DNA of 64,000 bases. Source: Aurantibrevibacter litoralis. Lineage in GTDB: Bacteria; Bacteroidota; Bacteroidia; Flavobacteriales; Flavobacteriaceae. The stretch lies in NCBI RefSeq assembly GCF_034651555.1, contig NZ_JAYEEQ010000011.1, positions 60,787-124,786 of the forward strand, read 5' to 3'. Below are positions 35,623 to 45,800 of the stretch, piece after piece (the first letter of the stretch is position 1; each line of letters begins with the position of its first letter). Position numbers and translations under genes: made by a program. A model generated the notes under the pieces. The model did not search any database. It saw nothing but the letters and a program-made list of their open reading frames with translations, and had not been told where the DNA came from.

Positions 35623-35760
35623 CATTTTGACTTGATTTCGTCAATTTTTACACTGCATTAGGGGTAAATCGAAGAAATCTTCATTGCGTCCTTCAGGATC
35701 GAGGCAAATAATGAAGCTTTTAGTGTCAAATAAGCACTACATAATCAAAATGCACAACGG
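35623..35760 (-). repeat. Dispersed ~140-bp intergenic repeat, copy A
   Basis: 138 bp with about 80-85% identity by eye to 49832-49972. The ends are CATTTTGA and TCAAAATG, an 8-bp inverted pair, followed by CACAACGG. An inner stem pairs CTTCATT with AATGAAG around a conserved CCTTCAGG-containing loop. It lies 25 bp downstream of the stop of the leftward patatin gene. Confidence 0.7.
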
Positions 35761-35785
35761 GTTTAGATACATTTACTTTATCACA

Positions 35786-38053
35786 TTAAAACCAGTATCC
35801 CACACTAAAAAACAGTTCTCCTTTACTTCGTTCCGGAGACCATGAATAATGCACTTGAATGGGACCTAAAAATGATTCCCAACCGTAGCCAATTCCGTAG
35901 CCTGAAAAATCAGGCGACGTAAACCACTCACCGGTTCTAAAAATATCATCGGCTACATTGGCAAAGTTCACTGAAAATAGGAGGTGATTTTTAGGAGAAA
36001 ATTCATAATCTACCCTACTGTAGGCTTTTACATAACTATTCCCCGGAAGTCCCAAAAAATCATACCCAAAAAAGGGAATAAAATTATTGATAAGATCAGT
36101 ACCAAAACCGCCCAAGACAAAATCGAAGGAAGCAACTTGCGAAACCCCAAGTTTAAAACCGCCTTCTGTTTCCAAATTAAGAAATACATTGCGGCTAAGA
36201 GGAAACGCAGCACCCATTCTCGCCTTAGCAATGGCAAATTCTTGAAAATTATTGTTAAAATCTGAGGACAGTAGGTATAGGTGAAAATCGCCATCAAAAA
36301 GTAGTCCTTTTGAAGGAAAGTACTTGTCGTCATAGGTGTCTAAAACAAGCCTGCCATAGGTACTTAGATAATTGCTTTTTTCAAATAGGGTTCGCTCCGT
36401 TTCTTCACTGTTTAAAGAGGGGTCGTTCGGATCTATTAGTTCTGAAAAAGTTCTTGAACTATACTTTAAAAACTTATGCTCTACCCCTAAAATAAAAGCA
36501 AATTCTTCTTTTACTACCGTTTGAAGGTACAATTGATTGGTAAAGTCTACTACCGAAAAATTGATGTTTTTGATGTTATCGTTTCCTAAAAATCCGAAAT
36601 TGGATCGCAATAACTCAAAATCAACTTCTTTTTCAAAATCGTTGAATCGTGAATTTACACCAAAACTCCAATACAAACCCTTATCGACATAATACTGAAA
36701 ATCATACCTTAAATTATCGCCTATCATAAAATCTATTGATCCTACGTCGTCCTTTACAAAGATGTTTTTTTTGGTGAAATTTATCAGGGCAGCACTTTTG
36801 TACAAATCGTCGTAATGAGCCCCCAAACGAAGTAATGTTTTTGTGGGATTCTCTTTTAAATCTAACACCAAATCCACGCCTTCTTCGGAAGATATTAATC
36901 TGTAGCGTATGGCTTGAAAGTTCCCTGTACCGGACAAATTGCCTATGCCTTGTTCTAATTTTTCGAAGGTGGTTTTCTTGTCTAAATTAAGTCTTATTTT
37001 CCCTTTTATATATCCTCTGGAATAGTTGCTGTTTCCTTTAATAATTAATTGATTAATGGTTAAGGAATCCTGGGTTTTAATGGGTGCGGTTTTGGTAAAC
37101 ACTGCCTTTTGCTGTATGGCTAAGGCATCTAATTCATCAAATTTGCTAATGGCAGCAACTTCCCCTGCCAAAATAATCTCATTGGTTAGGTTAAAACTAA
37201 TTACAGAATAATTTTCAACGTCTGGTTGAATGTAAATGTCGGTCAATTTAGATTTAAGCTTCATATTTTCGGCCGTTCTAAAATTGTTGATCTGAAGTAA
37301 AATCTCAGTGGCCGTATTCAGGGATGTACGGTCACGAAGTTCGTGTTGCACATCGACCCCAATAATTACGTCTGCACCAAGTTTACGTACTTCTTCTACC
37401 GGGTAATTATTTACCACTCCTCCATCAATTAATACCCGGTCGTCTATTTCCACCGGCCCAAAGAGCGAAGGTAAGGTGCCGCTGGCCAAAATAGCCTCTG
37501 GCAAGTAGCCCTTGTTCAACAAAACAGCCTGCCCTGTTTCTATGTCGGTGGCCATACACAAAAAGGGAATTGGCAAATAGTTGAAATCATCTACATCCCT
37601 TACGTGATAGAGCAGTCGCAATAATTCATTATAAATATCCTGACCGCTGGAAAAGGACTGGGGTACCGAGACCTTGAAATTGGTAAACGGTAACGACAAG
37701 GCATACCGCTCCGAGTCTTCCTTTTCATAAAATGATTTTGCACCTCTCGGCAGGTTATCTTGTATAAGTTCGGAAAGATTTTTATTGCGAAAAATAGAAT
37801 CGAGCTCATTGGCCGAATACCCCGCGGCATAAAGGCCGCCAATAATGGCACCCATACTGGTGCCGCCTATATAATCGATCTTTATGCCTTTAGATTCAAT
37901 TATTTTTAAAGCACCAATATGTGCCAACCCTTTAGCTCCGCCACCACTTAGCACTAGACCCACCTTTACGTCTTTGTCTTGTGTAATAGGGTCTTGCGAA
38001 ATTCCGAACAATGGAAGTAATGCAACACAAAAGAAAACAATAAATTTCTGCAT
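35786..38053 (-). CDS. Patatin-like phospholipase fused to POTRA and outer-membrane barrel (PlpD/type Vd-like)
   Basis: 755 residues from the ATG at 38053 (a GTG five codons upstream is also possible). After a signal peptide (about 1-20) comes the patatin domain: oxyanion GGGAKG (37-42), nucleophile S66 in GTSMG, and D210 in the DGG motif. A POTRA-like domain (about 330-400) and a C-terminal 16-strand-type barrel ending in GYWF follow. Such proteins carry or secrete a lipolytic domain across the outer membrane. It is 17 bp after uvrC and probably co-transcribed with it, an arrangement common in this family of bacteria. Confidence 0.93.
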   Translation of the reverse strand: MQKFIVFFCVALLPLFGISQDPITQDKDVKVGLVLSGGGAKGLAHIGALKIIESKGIKIDYIGGTSMGAIIGGLYAAGYSANELDSIFRNKNLSELIQDNLPRGAKSFYEKEDSERYALSLPFTNFKVSVPQSFSSGQDIYNELLRLLYHVRDVDDFNYLPIPFLCMATDIETGQAVLLNKGYLPEAILASGTLPSLFGPVEIDDRVLIDGGVVNNYPVEEVRKLGADVIIGVDVQHELRDRTSLNTATEILLQINNFRTAENMKLKSKLTDIYIQPDVENYSVISFNLTNEIILAGEVAAISKFDELDALAIQQKAVFTKTAPIKTQDSLTINQLIIKGNSNYSRGYIKGKIRLNLDKKTTFEKLEQGIGNLSGTGNFQAIRYRLISSEEGVDLVLDLKENPTKTLLRLGAHYDDLYKSAALINFTKKNIFVKDDVGSIDFMIGDNLRYDFQYYVDKGLYWSFGVNSRFNDFEKEVDFELLRSNFGFLGNDNIKNINFSVVDFTNQLYLQTVVKEEFAFILGVEHKFLKYSSRTFSELIDPNDPSLNSEETERTLFEKSNYLSTYGRLVLDTYDDKYFPSKGLLFDGDFHLYLLSSDFNNNFQEFAIAKARMGAAFPLSRNVFLNLETEGGFKLGVSQVASFDFVLGGFGTDLINNFIPFFGYDFLGLPGNSYVKAYSRVDYEFSPKNHLLFSVNFANVADDIFRTGEWFTSPDFSGYGIGYGWESFLGPIQVHYSWSPERSKGELFFSVGYWF

Positions 38054-38070
38054 AGGGTTAGGGTCCACTT

Positions 38071-39894
38071 TTAACGAAAGTTTTCAAATATTTTTTTAGC
38101 TCTTACTATTCCCACGGTCTTTGCGAGATCGTCTATGTTGGCTTCTTTAATGCGTTTTACCGATTTAAAAGTCTTCAATAATTCGGCCGAAGTTTTTGAT
38201 CCAATGCCGGCTATGGCCTCCAATTCTGAATGAATTGCAGCTTTACTTCTCTTGTTGCGATGAAATGTTATTCCAAAGCGATGGGCTTCATTTCGCAACT
38301 GCTGAAGCACTTTAAGGGTTTCCGATTTTTTGTCTAAATATAGCGGGATTGGGTCATTGGGATAATAGATTTCTTCAAGTCGTTTGGCAATTCCGATAAT
38401 GGCAATTTTCCCGCGTAAGTTTAATTTTTCAAGACTTTTTAAGGCCGATGACAGTTGCCCTTTCCCGCCGTCTACTACAATAAGTTGGGGCAACGCTTCA
38501 TTTTCATTCAGCAAGCGCGCATAGCGTCTGTAGACCACTTCCTCCATCGAGGCAAAATCGTCTGGTCCTTCTACGGTTTTTATGTTATAATGGCGATACT
38601 CCTTCTTAGAAGGTTTGCTGTCTTTAAAAACGACACAGGCTGCCACGGGATGTGTGCCTTGTATATTGGAATTGTCAAAACATTCAATGTGGGTGGGTAT
38701 TTCCGAAAGCCGCAAATCTTTTTTCATCTGCAACAATATTCTGTTATTGTGTCTTTCCGGATCGGTTATTTTGATTTGGTTGAGTTGTTCTTGGCGGTAG
38801 TATTTGGCATTGCGCTCCGAAAGCTCCACTAATTTCCGTTTATCCCCTAACTTAGGCACGGTAAGTTTTAATCCTTCTTCGAGGGTAAGTTCAAAGGGCG
38901 CATAAACTTCGTTCGATTGCGACTTAAATCGCTGCCTTATTTCTACAATGGCAAGCTGCAAAAGATCCTTGTTGGACTCATTCAATTTTTTCTTAATTTC
39001 TATGGTATGGCCGCAAACGATAGCACCATGCGAAATCTGCAAAAAATTAACATAGGCATAGGTTTCATCAGAAAGTATTGAAAAAACATCGACATTGGTA
39101 ATTTTGGGGTGTACAACCATTGATTTCGCCTGATAGTTTTCCAGTATTTCTAATTTTTCTTTAATTAATTGCGCTTCTTCAAAACGAAGGGCGTTGGCAA
39201 GCAATTTCATTTGATTTTTAAAATAGTGTATCGCCAATTTAAAATTGCCTTTTATGATCTCTCTAATCTCGGCAATATGCGCCATATATTCCTCGGCCCC
39301 TTGATGATCGGCGCAAGGCCCTTTACAGTTCTTTAAATGGTATTCTAAACACACATTGTATTTACCAGATTTAATTTTATCGGACGATAGGTCATAATTG
39401 CAAGTTCTAAGAGCATATACACTTTTTATGAGCTCTAATAGTGTCCAAACAGTTTTCATATTGGTATAGGGGCCATAATATTCGGAGCCGTCTTTTATAA
39501 AGCGACGGGTTGGGAAAATTCTGGGAAAAGGTTCATTCTTTATACAAATCCACGGATACGACTTATCATCCTTTAACAATACATTGTATCTTGGTTGATG
39601 CTTTTTTATGAGATTATTCTCTAAAAGCAGTGCATCCGATTCGGTAGCCACCACGATGTGTTCAATATGCTTTATTTTTTTTACAAGTACCCTAGTTTTC
39701 CCATTTTCGTGGTTCTTTGAAAAATAAGAAGATACTCTTTTCTTTATGTTTTTGGCCTTCCCTACGTATAACAGTTTTTTAGTTTGGTCATAAAACTGAT
39801 ATACCCCAGGTTGCGATGGTAAACCACGTAATTGAATTTCAATGGGCACTTCTGACATTACTGAGGGGTCTAATTTTATGTGATTTAATTTCAA
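38071..39894 (-). CDS. uvrC: UvrABC system subunit C
   Basis: 607 residues. The N-terminal GIY-YIG nuclease domain (about 27-105, GVYQFYDQ...LLYVGKAKNIKKR) makes the 3' incision. A UVR motif near 215-245 (LANALRFEEAQLIKEKLEILE) binds UvrB. The RNase-H-like domain (CFDNSNIQGTHPVAACV near 395, then VVDGGKGQL) makes the 5' incision, and helix-hairpin-helix motifs end the protein. A later ATG (M13) may be the true start. No frame damage seen. Confidence 0.96.
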   Translation of the reverse strand: MKLNHIKLDPSVMSEVPIEIQLRGLPSQPGVYQFYDQTKKLLYVGKAKNIKKRVSSYFSKNHENGKTRVLVKKIKHIEHIVVATESDALLLENNLIKKHQPRYNVLLKDDKSYPWICIKNEPFPRIFPTRRFIKDGSEYYGPYTNMKTVWTLLELIKSVYALRTCNYDLSSDKIKSGKYNVCLEYHLKNCKGPCADHQGAEEYMAHIAEIREIIKGNFKLAIHYFKNQMKLLANALRFEEAQLIKEKLEILENYQAKSMVVHPKITNVDVFSILSDETYAYVNFLQISHGAIVCGHTIEIKKKLNESNKDLLQLAIVEIRQRFKSQSNEVYAPFELTLEEGLKLTVPKLGDKRKLVELSERNAKYYRQEQLNQIKITDPERHNNRILLQMKKDLRLSEIPTHIECFDNSNIQGTHPVAACVVFKDSKPSKKEYRHYNIKTVEGPDDFASMEEVVYRRYARLLNENEALPQLIVVDGGKGQLSSALKSLEKLNLRGKIAIIGIAKRLEEIYYPNDPIPLYLDKKSETLKVLQQLRNEAHRFGITFHRNKRSKAAIHSELEAIAGIGSKTSAELLKTFKSVKRIKEANIDDLAKTVGIVRAKKIFENFR

Positions 39895-40276
39895 TGTTAA
39901 ATTACATCGTTTTGGTTAAAGCTACCCAAAAATTAGAATTCTTTTAGGTCTTAAAAATGAATTTTTTTATAATTTCTAACTTGTTAATAGGTACAAACTG
40001 TGTCTAAACTATTTGTTAACCGGTTGTCTGTTGTCGTATAAGTCGTAACATAATGCCCCGAAAAACAATTTTTTGATAAAAAAACGTATTAAAATTTAAA
40101 CTTTGTTATAATCTAAGGCTTTGTATACCTTTTTCCTAGATACCAGATTTCATCAATAATTTAGGTGTAATAAATTCATTATCAATATTTTATATGTAAA
40201 ACATGCTTCTGAAAACAATTTTTAGTGCGGGCATAAATGTTAATTTTTAACTAAAAATGCGTATTTCACCGATAAA
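39895..40276. other. Intergenic region between uvrC and a small membrane ORF
   Basis: 382 bp of very AT-rich DNA between divergently read units. It should hold the promoters of uvrC (leftward) and of the cyclo-ligase side (rightward). I found no convincing two-box promoter and no RNA gene. Confidence 0.4.
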
Positions 40277-40432
40277 ATGCATCCATTCATAGAAAATATG
40301 AACAAAATATTTTTTATATTTAAAAAATCAAAAATAACTGTTGGCATGGAAAATTATATCATCACTTTAGGAACCTATTTAATATTGATGTTATTCTTTA
40401 AGATATACTATGCCGTAGCTTCTAAGGAATAA
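40277..40432 (+). CDS. Possible small membrane protein (28-51 residues)
   Basis: Three in-frame ATGs (40277, 40298, 40346) lead to the same TAA. The shared C-terminal 28 residues begin MENYIITLGTYLILMLFF and form one membrane helix with a charged end (VASKE). It is below usual gene-calling size. It lies 45 bp before the cyclo-ligase gene and could be an upstream member of its transcript. Support is modest: no strong ribosome binding site, but a membrane-type composition. Confidence 0.4.
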   Translation: MHPFIENMNKIFFIFKKSKITVGMENYIITLGTYLILMLFFKIYYAVASKE

Positions 40433-40477
40433 GTTGATAAAGAAATCCTCTTCATCAAAAATAAGGAATCCTAGTTA

Positions 40478-41038
40478 ATGTTAAAACAAGCATTACGCAC
40501 CAAATACAAAGCCCTTAGAAATAACCTTTCATCCGAACAAGTACAAGCATTAAGCCTTACGATTTCTAATAAACTTCTAGAAATTCCGATTTGGTCCTAC
40601 AGCTATTACCATATATTTTTATCTGCCACTACAAAAAATGAAATCGACACTTCTTTTATCTTGTCTATACTGCAGGGTAAGGACAAAAATGTGGTTGTCC
40701 CCAAAGTGGCTACCGACCATTCCTTTCTAAATTACTTGCTTACAGATACCATCCTATTTAAAGAAAACCAATGGGGTATTCCAGAGCCTATTGAGGGTAT
40801 TGAGGTGCCAACGCAGCACATTGAAGTTGTTTTTTTGCCATTGTTAGCTTTTGATATTTACGGTAACCGCGTTGGTTATGGTAAAGGATATTACGATAAT
40901 TTTTTGCAGCAATGCAACCCCTCTGTATTAAAAATAGGCCTTTCATTCTTTGCAGCAGAACCCTTAATTAGTGATCTAAGGGGAGGGGATATTCCTTTGG
41001 ATTACGGTGTTACTCCAGACAAAATCTATACATTTTGA
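40478..41038 (+). CDS. 5-formyltetrahydrofolate cyclo-ligase
   Basis: 186 residues. The enzyme converts 5-formyl- to 5,10-methenyl-tetrahydrofolate with ATP. Visible motifs are the basic N-terminal helix (KQALRTKYKALRNNL), the substrate stretch VVPKVATDHSFLNYLL, WGIPEP, and the nucleotide motif VFLPLLAFDIYGNRVGYGKGYYDNFL. Its last 13 bp overlap the end of the convergent lspA gene. Confidence 0.94.
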   Translation: MLKQALRTKYKALRNNLSSEQVQALSLTISNKLLEIPIWSYSYYHIFLSATTKNEIDTSFILSILQGKDKNVVVPKVATDHSFLNYLLTDTILFKENQWGIPEPIEGIEVPTQHIEVVFLPLLAFDIYGNRVGYGKGYYDNFLQQCNPSVLKIGLSFFAAEPLISDLRGGDIPLDYGVTPDKIYTF

Positions 41039-41706
41039 TCCTGATCATTTTGTTGCTCTTGTTCTTCTGTATCCATTTCCTGTTCGGCTATTTGCTTTTT
41101 ACCCAAAGCGCTTTTGTTAAATACAATTAAAATACCCACTCCGGTACTAATCGCCGTATCTGCTATATTAAAAATGGGCTCAAAAAAGCGAAATTGGTTG
41201 CCTCCCACATAGGGAACCCAAGCCGGCCAGGTGGTGTCTATTAGTGGAAAGTACAACATATCTACCACTTTGCCGTAGAACAATTTACCATAAGGCTCCG
41301 AAGAGAATAATGTAGCCACCTGATTATAACTATCGTTAAAAATAATACCGTAAAAAACAGAATCTATTATGTTGCCTAATGCGCCTGCAAAAATTAGGGA
41401 AACAGCTACAATTAACGTTTTTGAAGCTTCCTTTTTAATGGTATCATAAAGCCAATACCCTATCCCGAAAATAGCAAATAGCCTAAAAATGGTTAACACC
41501 AGTTTTCCAACCGCATCAGACACGGGAAGGATATCACTTAGTTTTGTTCCCCATGCGGCGCCTTCATTCTCTATAAAAAGAATTTTGAACCAACTGAAAA
41601 CTTCTACCGAATCCTGATATTCAAAATGGGTTTTTATGTATATTTTACTAATTTGATCAACCGCTAATATCGCCAAAATAAGCAGTAACGACTTCTTTAA
41701 ATTCAT
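41026..41706 (-). CDS. lspA: Lipoprotein signal peptidase (signal peptidase II)
   Basis: 226 residues, longer than the usual ~160-170 because of inserted loops and a Gln/Glu-rich C-terminal tail, as common in Bacteroidota. There are four membrane helices. The two catalytic aspartates are in AGALGNIIDSVFYG and FNIADTAIS. It removes signal peptides of the many Cys lipoproteins encoded in this window after lipidation. Convergent 13-bp overlap with the cyclo-ligase gene. Confidence 0.95.
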   Translation of the reverse strand: MNLKKSLLLILAILAVDQISKIYIKTHFEYQDSVEVFSWFKILFIENEGAAWGTKLSDILPVSDAVGKLVLTIFRLFAIFGIGYWLYDTIKKEASKTLIVAVSLIFAGALGNIIDSVFYGIIFNDSYNQVATLFSSEPYGKLFYGKVVDMLYFPLIDTTWPAWVPYVGGNQFRFFEPIFNIADTAISTGVGILIVFNKSALGKKQIAEQEMDTEEQEQQNDQDQNV

Positions 41707-41740
41707 TTTAAAAAATATAATTTGGGCAAAAATAAGGATA

Positions 41741-42367
41741 TTATTCGGTTTTGTTAAGGTAGATGTTTCCGGTTACAGTGCTAAGGTGATACGAATATTT
41801 ACCCGATGTATGTGCTTCGCCGAACACGGCTCCATATTTACTGAATGCCTCTATGGTTGCATAAGCCCCTTTTGTTGTAATAACTCCGGATTGGGTTTGT
41901 ACCACTACCGGCGCCTGAACATGGTATAACGTACAGTTTCCATCATTGAGTACCACTTTTAAATGACTGTATACGCCTGTAATACTTACATTGGCTTCGG
42001 AACCATATAGATAGAACCTTTTACCTTGTGGCACTTCAATTTTTAAGGCTACCGAGAGCACTTTGTGCGCACTTAGTTTATCATTTGGCATTTCAAAATT
42101 GGGCTGAAATTCGACACTCACCACCGAAGTGCCTCCGTTCTTGGTTATTTGTACTAGCTGTTCACCACTATATTCACCGTCAATGAAGGCTTCTATGTTC
42201 ATTTCCTTAGTCTCCCTTGTAGCCAATTGTACCTGATACACGTTCGCAGCATTAAGGTGTATGCTGGTGGTTTCGGGATCTATAAGAGTTTTATGTGTAA
42301 TTTTTTGCCCGTATGAAACTAGGTATGTGACCCACAAAAAGCACCCCAGAACAACATTGCATTGCAT
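41741..42367 (-). CDS. Exported hypothetical protein
   Basis: 208 residues from the ATG at 42367; the open frame extends 42 codons further upstream, but that part is polar and unlike a leader, whereas residues 1-20 from this ATG form a normal signal peptide ending SYGQ. The remainder is beta-rich (SIHLNAANVYQVQLAT, LSVALKIEVPQGKRFYLYG, YSYHLSTVTGNIYLNK), resembling the repetitive beta-sheet of DUF4097-type proteins, but I do not assign it. It is 34 bp after... lspA lies downstream of it, so both probably share a transcript with the DksA-like and ileS genes. Confidence 0.65.
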   Translation of the reverse strand: MQCNVVLGCFLWVTYLVSYGQKITHKTLIDPETTSIHLNAANVYQVQLATRETKEMNIEAFIDGEYSGEQLVQITKNGGTSVVSVEFQPNFEMPNDKLSAHKVLSVALKIEVPQGKRFYLYGSEANVSITGVYSHLKVVLNDGNCTLYHVQAPVVVQTQSGVITTKGAYATIEAFSKYGAVFGEAHTSGKYSYHLSTVTGNIYLNKTE

Positions 42368-42507
42368 GCTACCGCGAAAGAATATAACGCCCTTGTCGTT
42401 ACTGCAATTCCTTGTTGTTCTGGTATTGTTTGTAGTCATACGGGCTATAAAAAAGGTCTGTTGGTTTATAGTTCCAACAGACCCGAAAGACACGGTTGGT
42501 ACCGCAA

Positions 42508-42891
42508 TTATTTTTGCATATTCTTGGCCTCGATACTCAAGGTAGCATGAGGCACCAGTTTTAAGCGCTCCTTATTGATAAGTTTCCCGGTTACCCTACA
42601 AATGCCATACGTTTTATTCTCTATACGCATAAGTGCACTTTTTAAATCCCTGATAAATTTTTCTTGACGAATAGCCAATTGGGTATTAGCCTCTTTACTC
42701 ATGGTTTCAGAACCTTCTTCAAAAGCCTTAAACGTAGGCGAAGTGTCGTCGGTGCCATTATTACCATCGTTCATATACGAACTTCTCAAGAGTTCCAAAT
42801 GATTTTTTGCCTTCTCTATTTTATCTTCGATGAGTGCTTTAAATTCTTCTAGATCCTTATCGGAGTACCTTATTTTTAAATCCTCGGCCAT
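42508..42891 (-). CDS. TraR/DksA-family protein lacking zinc cysteines
   Basis: 127 residues from the ATG at 42891; it follows ileS by 4 bp. A coiled-coil N-terminal half (DLEEFKALIEDKIEKAKNHLELL) carries the DksA-like pattern, and the C-terminal zinc-finger region is recognisable (YGICRVTGKLINKERLKLVPHATLSIEAK) but retains only one Cys of the usual four, as in the common Bacteroidota form. DksA proteins enter the secondary channel of RNA polymerase and modulate initiation with ppGpp. Whether this form does so is not known to me. Confidence 0.88.
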   Translation of the reverse strand: MAEDLKIRYSDKDLEEFKALIEDKIEKAKNHLELLRSSYMNDGNNGTDDTSPTFKAFEEGSETMSKEANTQLAIRQEKFIRDLKSALMRIENKTYGICRVTGKLINKERLKLVPHATLSIEAKNMQK

Positions 42892-42895
42892 AATT

Positions 42896-45800
42896 TTAGT
42901 GTTTTTGTATCCATAATTTTGTATTGATGCTGTCAAAGACTATGTCGTTGCCCTGCTCTAAAGCTTCTTCAAAACTGAGATCAGCAGTCAATGTTTCCGT
43001 TTTAATGTACTCTAAATTACTTTGTACTGCGGCTTCTACCATGCCGTCTTTTAAAATTTTAATGTCAATTTTATCGGTAACCTCAAAGCCGGAATCCTTT
43101 CTTAGATTTTGTATCCTATTTACCAATTCTCTTGCAATTCCTTCCTTTACAAGATCATCATTTAGGGTAATATCTAGGGCAACCGTCAGCGAACCTGAAC
43201 TGGCCACCAGCCACCCTTCGATGTCTTGCGACATGATTTCCACATCTTGTAACTGTAAGATAATACTTTTATTTTCTAATTGTAACGAAATTTCGCCCTG
43301 TTGTTCTATTTTCTTGATGTCTTCTTGCCCAAACGCCTCAATGGCCTTTGCGACTCGTTTCATATCCTGTCCAAATCGAGGGCCTAAAACCCTATAATTT
43401 GGTTTTATTTGTTTTACCAAAATTCCGGAGGCGTCGTTTAGGAGTTCTACTTCCTTTACATTTACTTCGGACTTTATTAAATCTGTTACAGCCTCCAACT
43501 CCTTTCGCTGCTCCTCGTCTAAGACGGGTATTATAATTTTCTGCAAGGGTTGCCGCACTTTTATCTTTTCCTTTTGACGAATAGACAGCACTAAAGAAGA
43601 AATTAGTTGCGCCTTTTCCATTTTACTTTGCAAAGGTTTATTTACAAAAGTACTGTCATATTCCGGAAAATCAGACAAATGTACACTTTCAAATAATTCT
43701 TTATTGGTGTGGCTTGTTAAATCTTTGTAAAGCCGATCCATATAAAACGGAGCCACCGGAGCCGATAGTTTAGCTACGGTACTTAAACAGGTGTATAAGG
43801 TTTGATAGGCGGCCAATTTATCTTTCTGATAGTCTCCTTTCCAGAATCTTCTTCGGCTTAAACGCACGTACCAATTGCTGAGATTTTCTTGTACAAACTC
43901 GGAAATCGCTCTTGTGGCCTTGGTAGGCTCATAATCGGCATAGGCCTCGTCTACACGGGCAATAAGGCTATGCAATTCGGAAAGTATCCATTGATCCAGT
44001 TCGGGGCGTTCCGCAAGGGGGATGTCTGCCTCCCGGTACGCAAACCCATCAATATTGGTGTATAAGGCAAAAAAGGAATACGTATTGTATAAAGTGCCAA
44101 AAAACTTGCGCTTTACTTCTTGAATACCTTCGTCATCAAATTTAAGATTATCCCAAGGGTTGGCATTGGAAATCATGTACCAACGCGTGGCATCGGGGCC
44201 ATGCTGGGCAATGGTCTCAAAAGGATCTACGGCATTGCCCAAGCGCTTGGACATTTTTTTCCCTTCTTTGTCTAGTACTAAGCCGTTAGATACAACGTTT
44301 TTATAAGCTACCGAATCGAAAACGATCGTTGCGATGGCATGTAAGGTATAAAACCAGCCTCGTGTTTGGTCTACACCTTCGGCTATAAAGTGTGCCGGAA
44401 ACGTTGTTCCATTATCTATCAATTCTTTGTTTTCAAAGGGGTAGTGCCATTGGGCATAGGGCATGGCACCGCTGTCAAACCAAACATCGATTAAATCGGC
44501 TTCTCTGGTCATCATTTTTCCCGAAGGCGAAACTAGAACTATTTGGTCTACGATATTTTTATGTAGATCTATGGTTTCATAGTTCGCTTCGCTCATATCG
44601 CCCACTACAAAATCTTTAAATATATCGCTTGAAAGCATTCCGGCCGCTATCGATTTTTCTATCGCTGCCTTTAATTCGGCTACCGAGCCAATTATGATCT
44701 CTTCTTTGCCATCGGCAGTCCGCCAAATGGGCAAGGGAATGCCCCAATACCGAGAGCGAGAAAGATTCCAATCGTTCGCATTTGCCAACCAATTGCCAAA
44801 ACGCCCTTCTCCGGTAGCTTTGGGTTTCCAGTTAATGGTCTGATTCAAGGCAAACATCCGATCTTTAATATCGGTAACTTTTATAAACCACGAGTCTAAA
44901 GGATAATATAAAATAGGTTTGTCTGTACGCCAGCAATTGGGGTAACTGTGGACATACTTTTCTACCTTAAACGCCTTGTTTTCCTCCTTTAGGTTGATGG
45001 CGATTTCTACATCGACCGATTTCTCGGGAGCCTCACCTTCCTCGTAGTATTCATTCTTAACATATTTTCCGCCCAATTCGTTAAGTTCGGGGCGAAATTT
45101 TCCTTGAAGATCTACCAAAGGCACGGGATTGGCATGTTCATCTAACACTAACATTGGAGGCACTTCCGGAATGGCTTGTTTGGCCACAAAAGCATCATCT
45201 GCACCAAAGGTGGGCGCTGTGTGTACTATTCCGGTACCATCTTCTGTAGTTACAAAATCGCCAGCAATAATCCGAAAGGCATTTTCAGGATTTTGATAGG
45301 GCAATGCGTACTTCAGTAGTTGCTCGTATCGGGCACCTATCAATTCTTTGCCAAGATACGCATTCAACAGAACAAATGGTATTTTCTTATCACCAGCTTG
45401 GTAGTGGGCCAACGCAGCCTCATTTTCTACCGCAACAAATTTTCCATCCAGCACTTTCGCAACCAAATCTTTGGCCAGAATAACGGTAACCGGCTCAAAA
45501 GTATATTGGTTATACGTTTTTACTGCCACATAATCTATCTTTAACCCTACCGTAAGGGCCGTATTGCTGGGCAAAGTCCATGGAGTAGTTGTCCAGGCTA
45601 AGAAATAAATATCGCCTTCTAATGCCGCTAACGCTGTGGGCAGGCTTGCCTTTATGGCCTTAAACTGAGCCACAACGGTAGTGTCGGTGGTGTCTTGGTA
45701 GGTACCCGGTTGGTTTAGCTCATGCGAACTTAGACCAGTACCGGCCTTTGGTGAATAGGGCTGTATGGTATAGCCCTTGTACATAAGACCTTTGTTGTAA

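Noticed and set aside
41026..41038. 13-bp overlap of cyclo-ligase and lspA
   Set aside because: Both proteins have complete, conserved ends; short convergent overlaps are common, so no frame error is implied.
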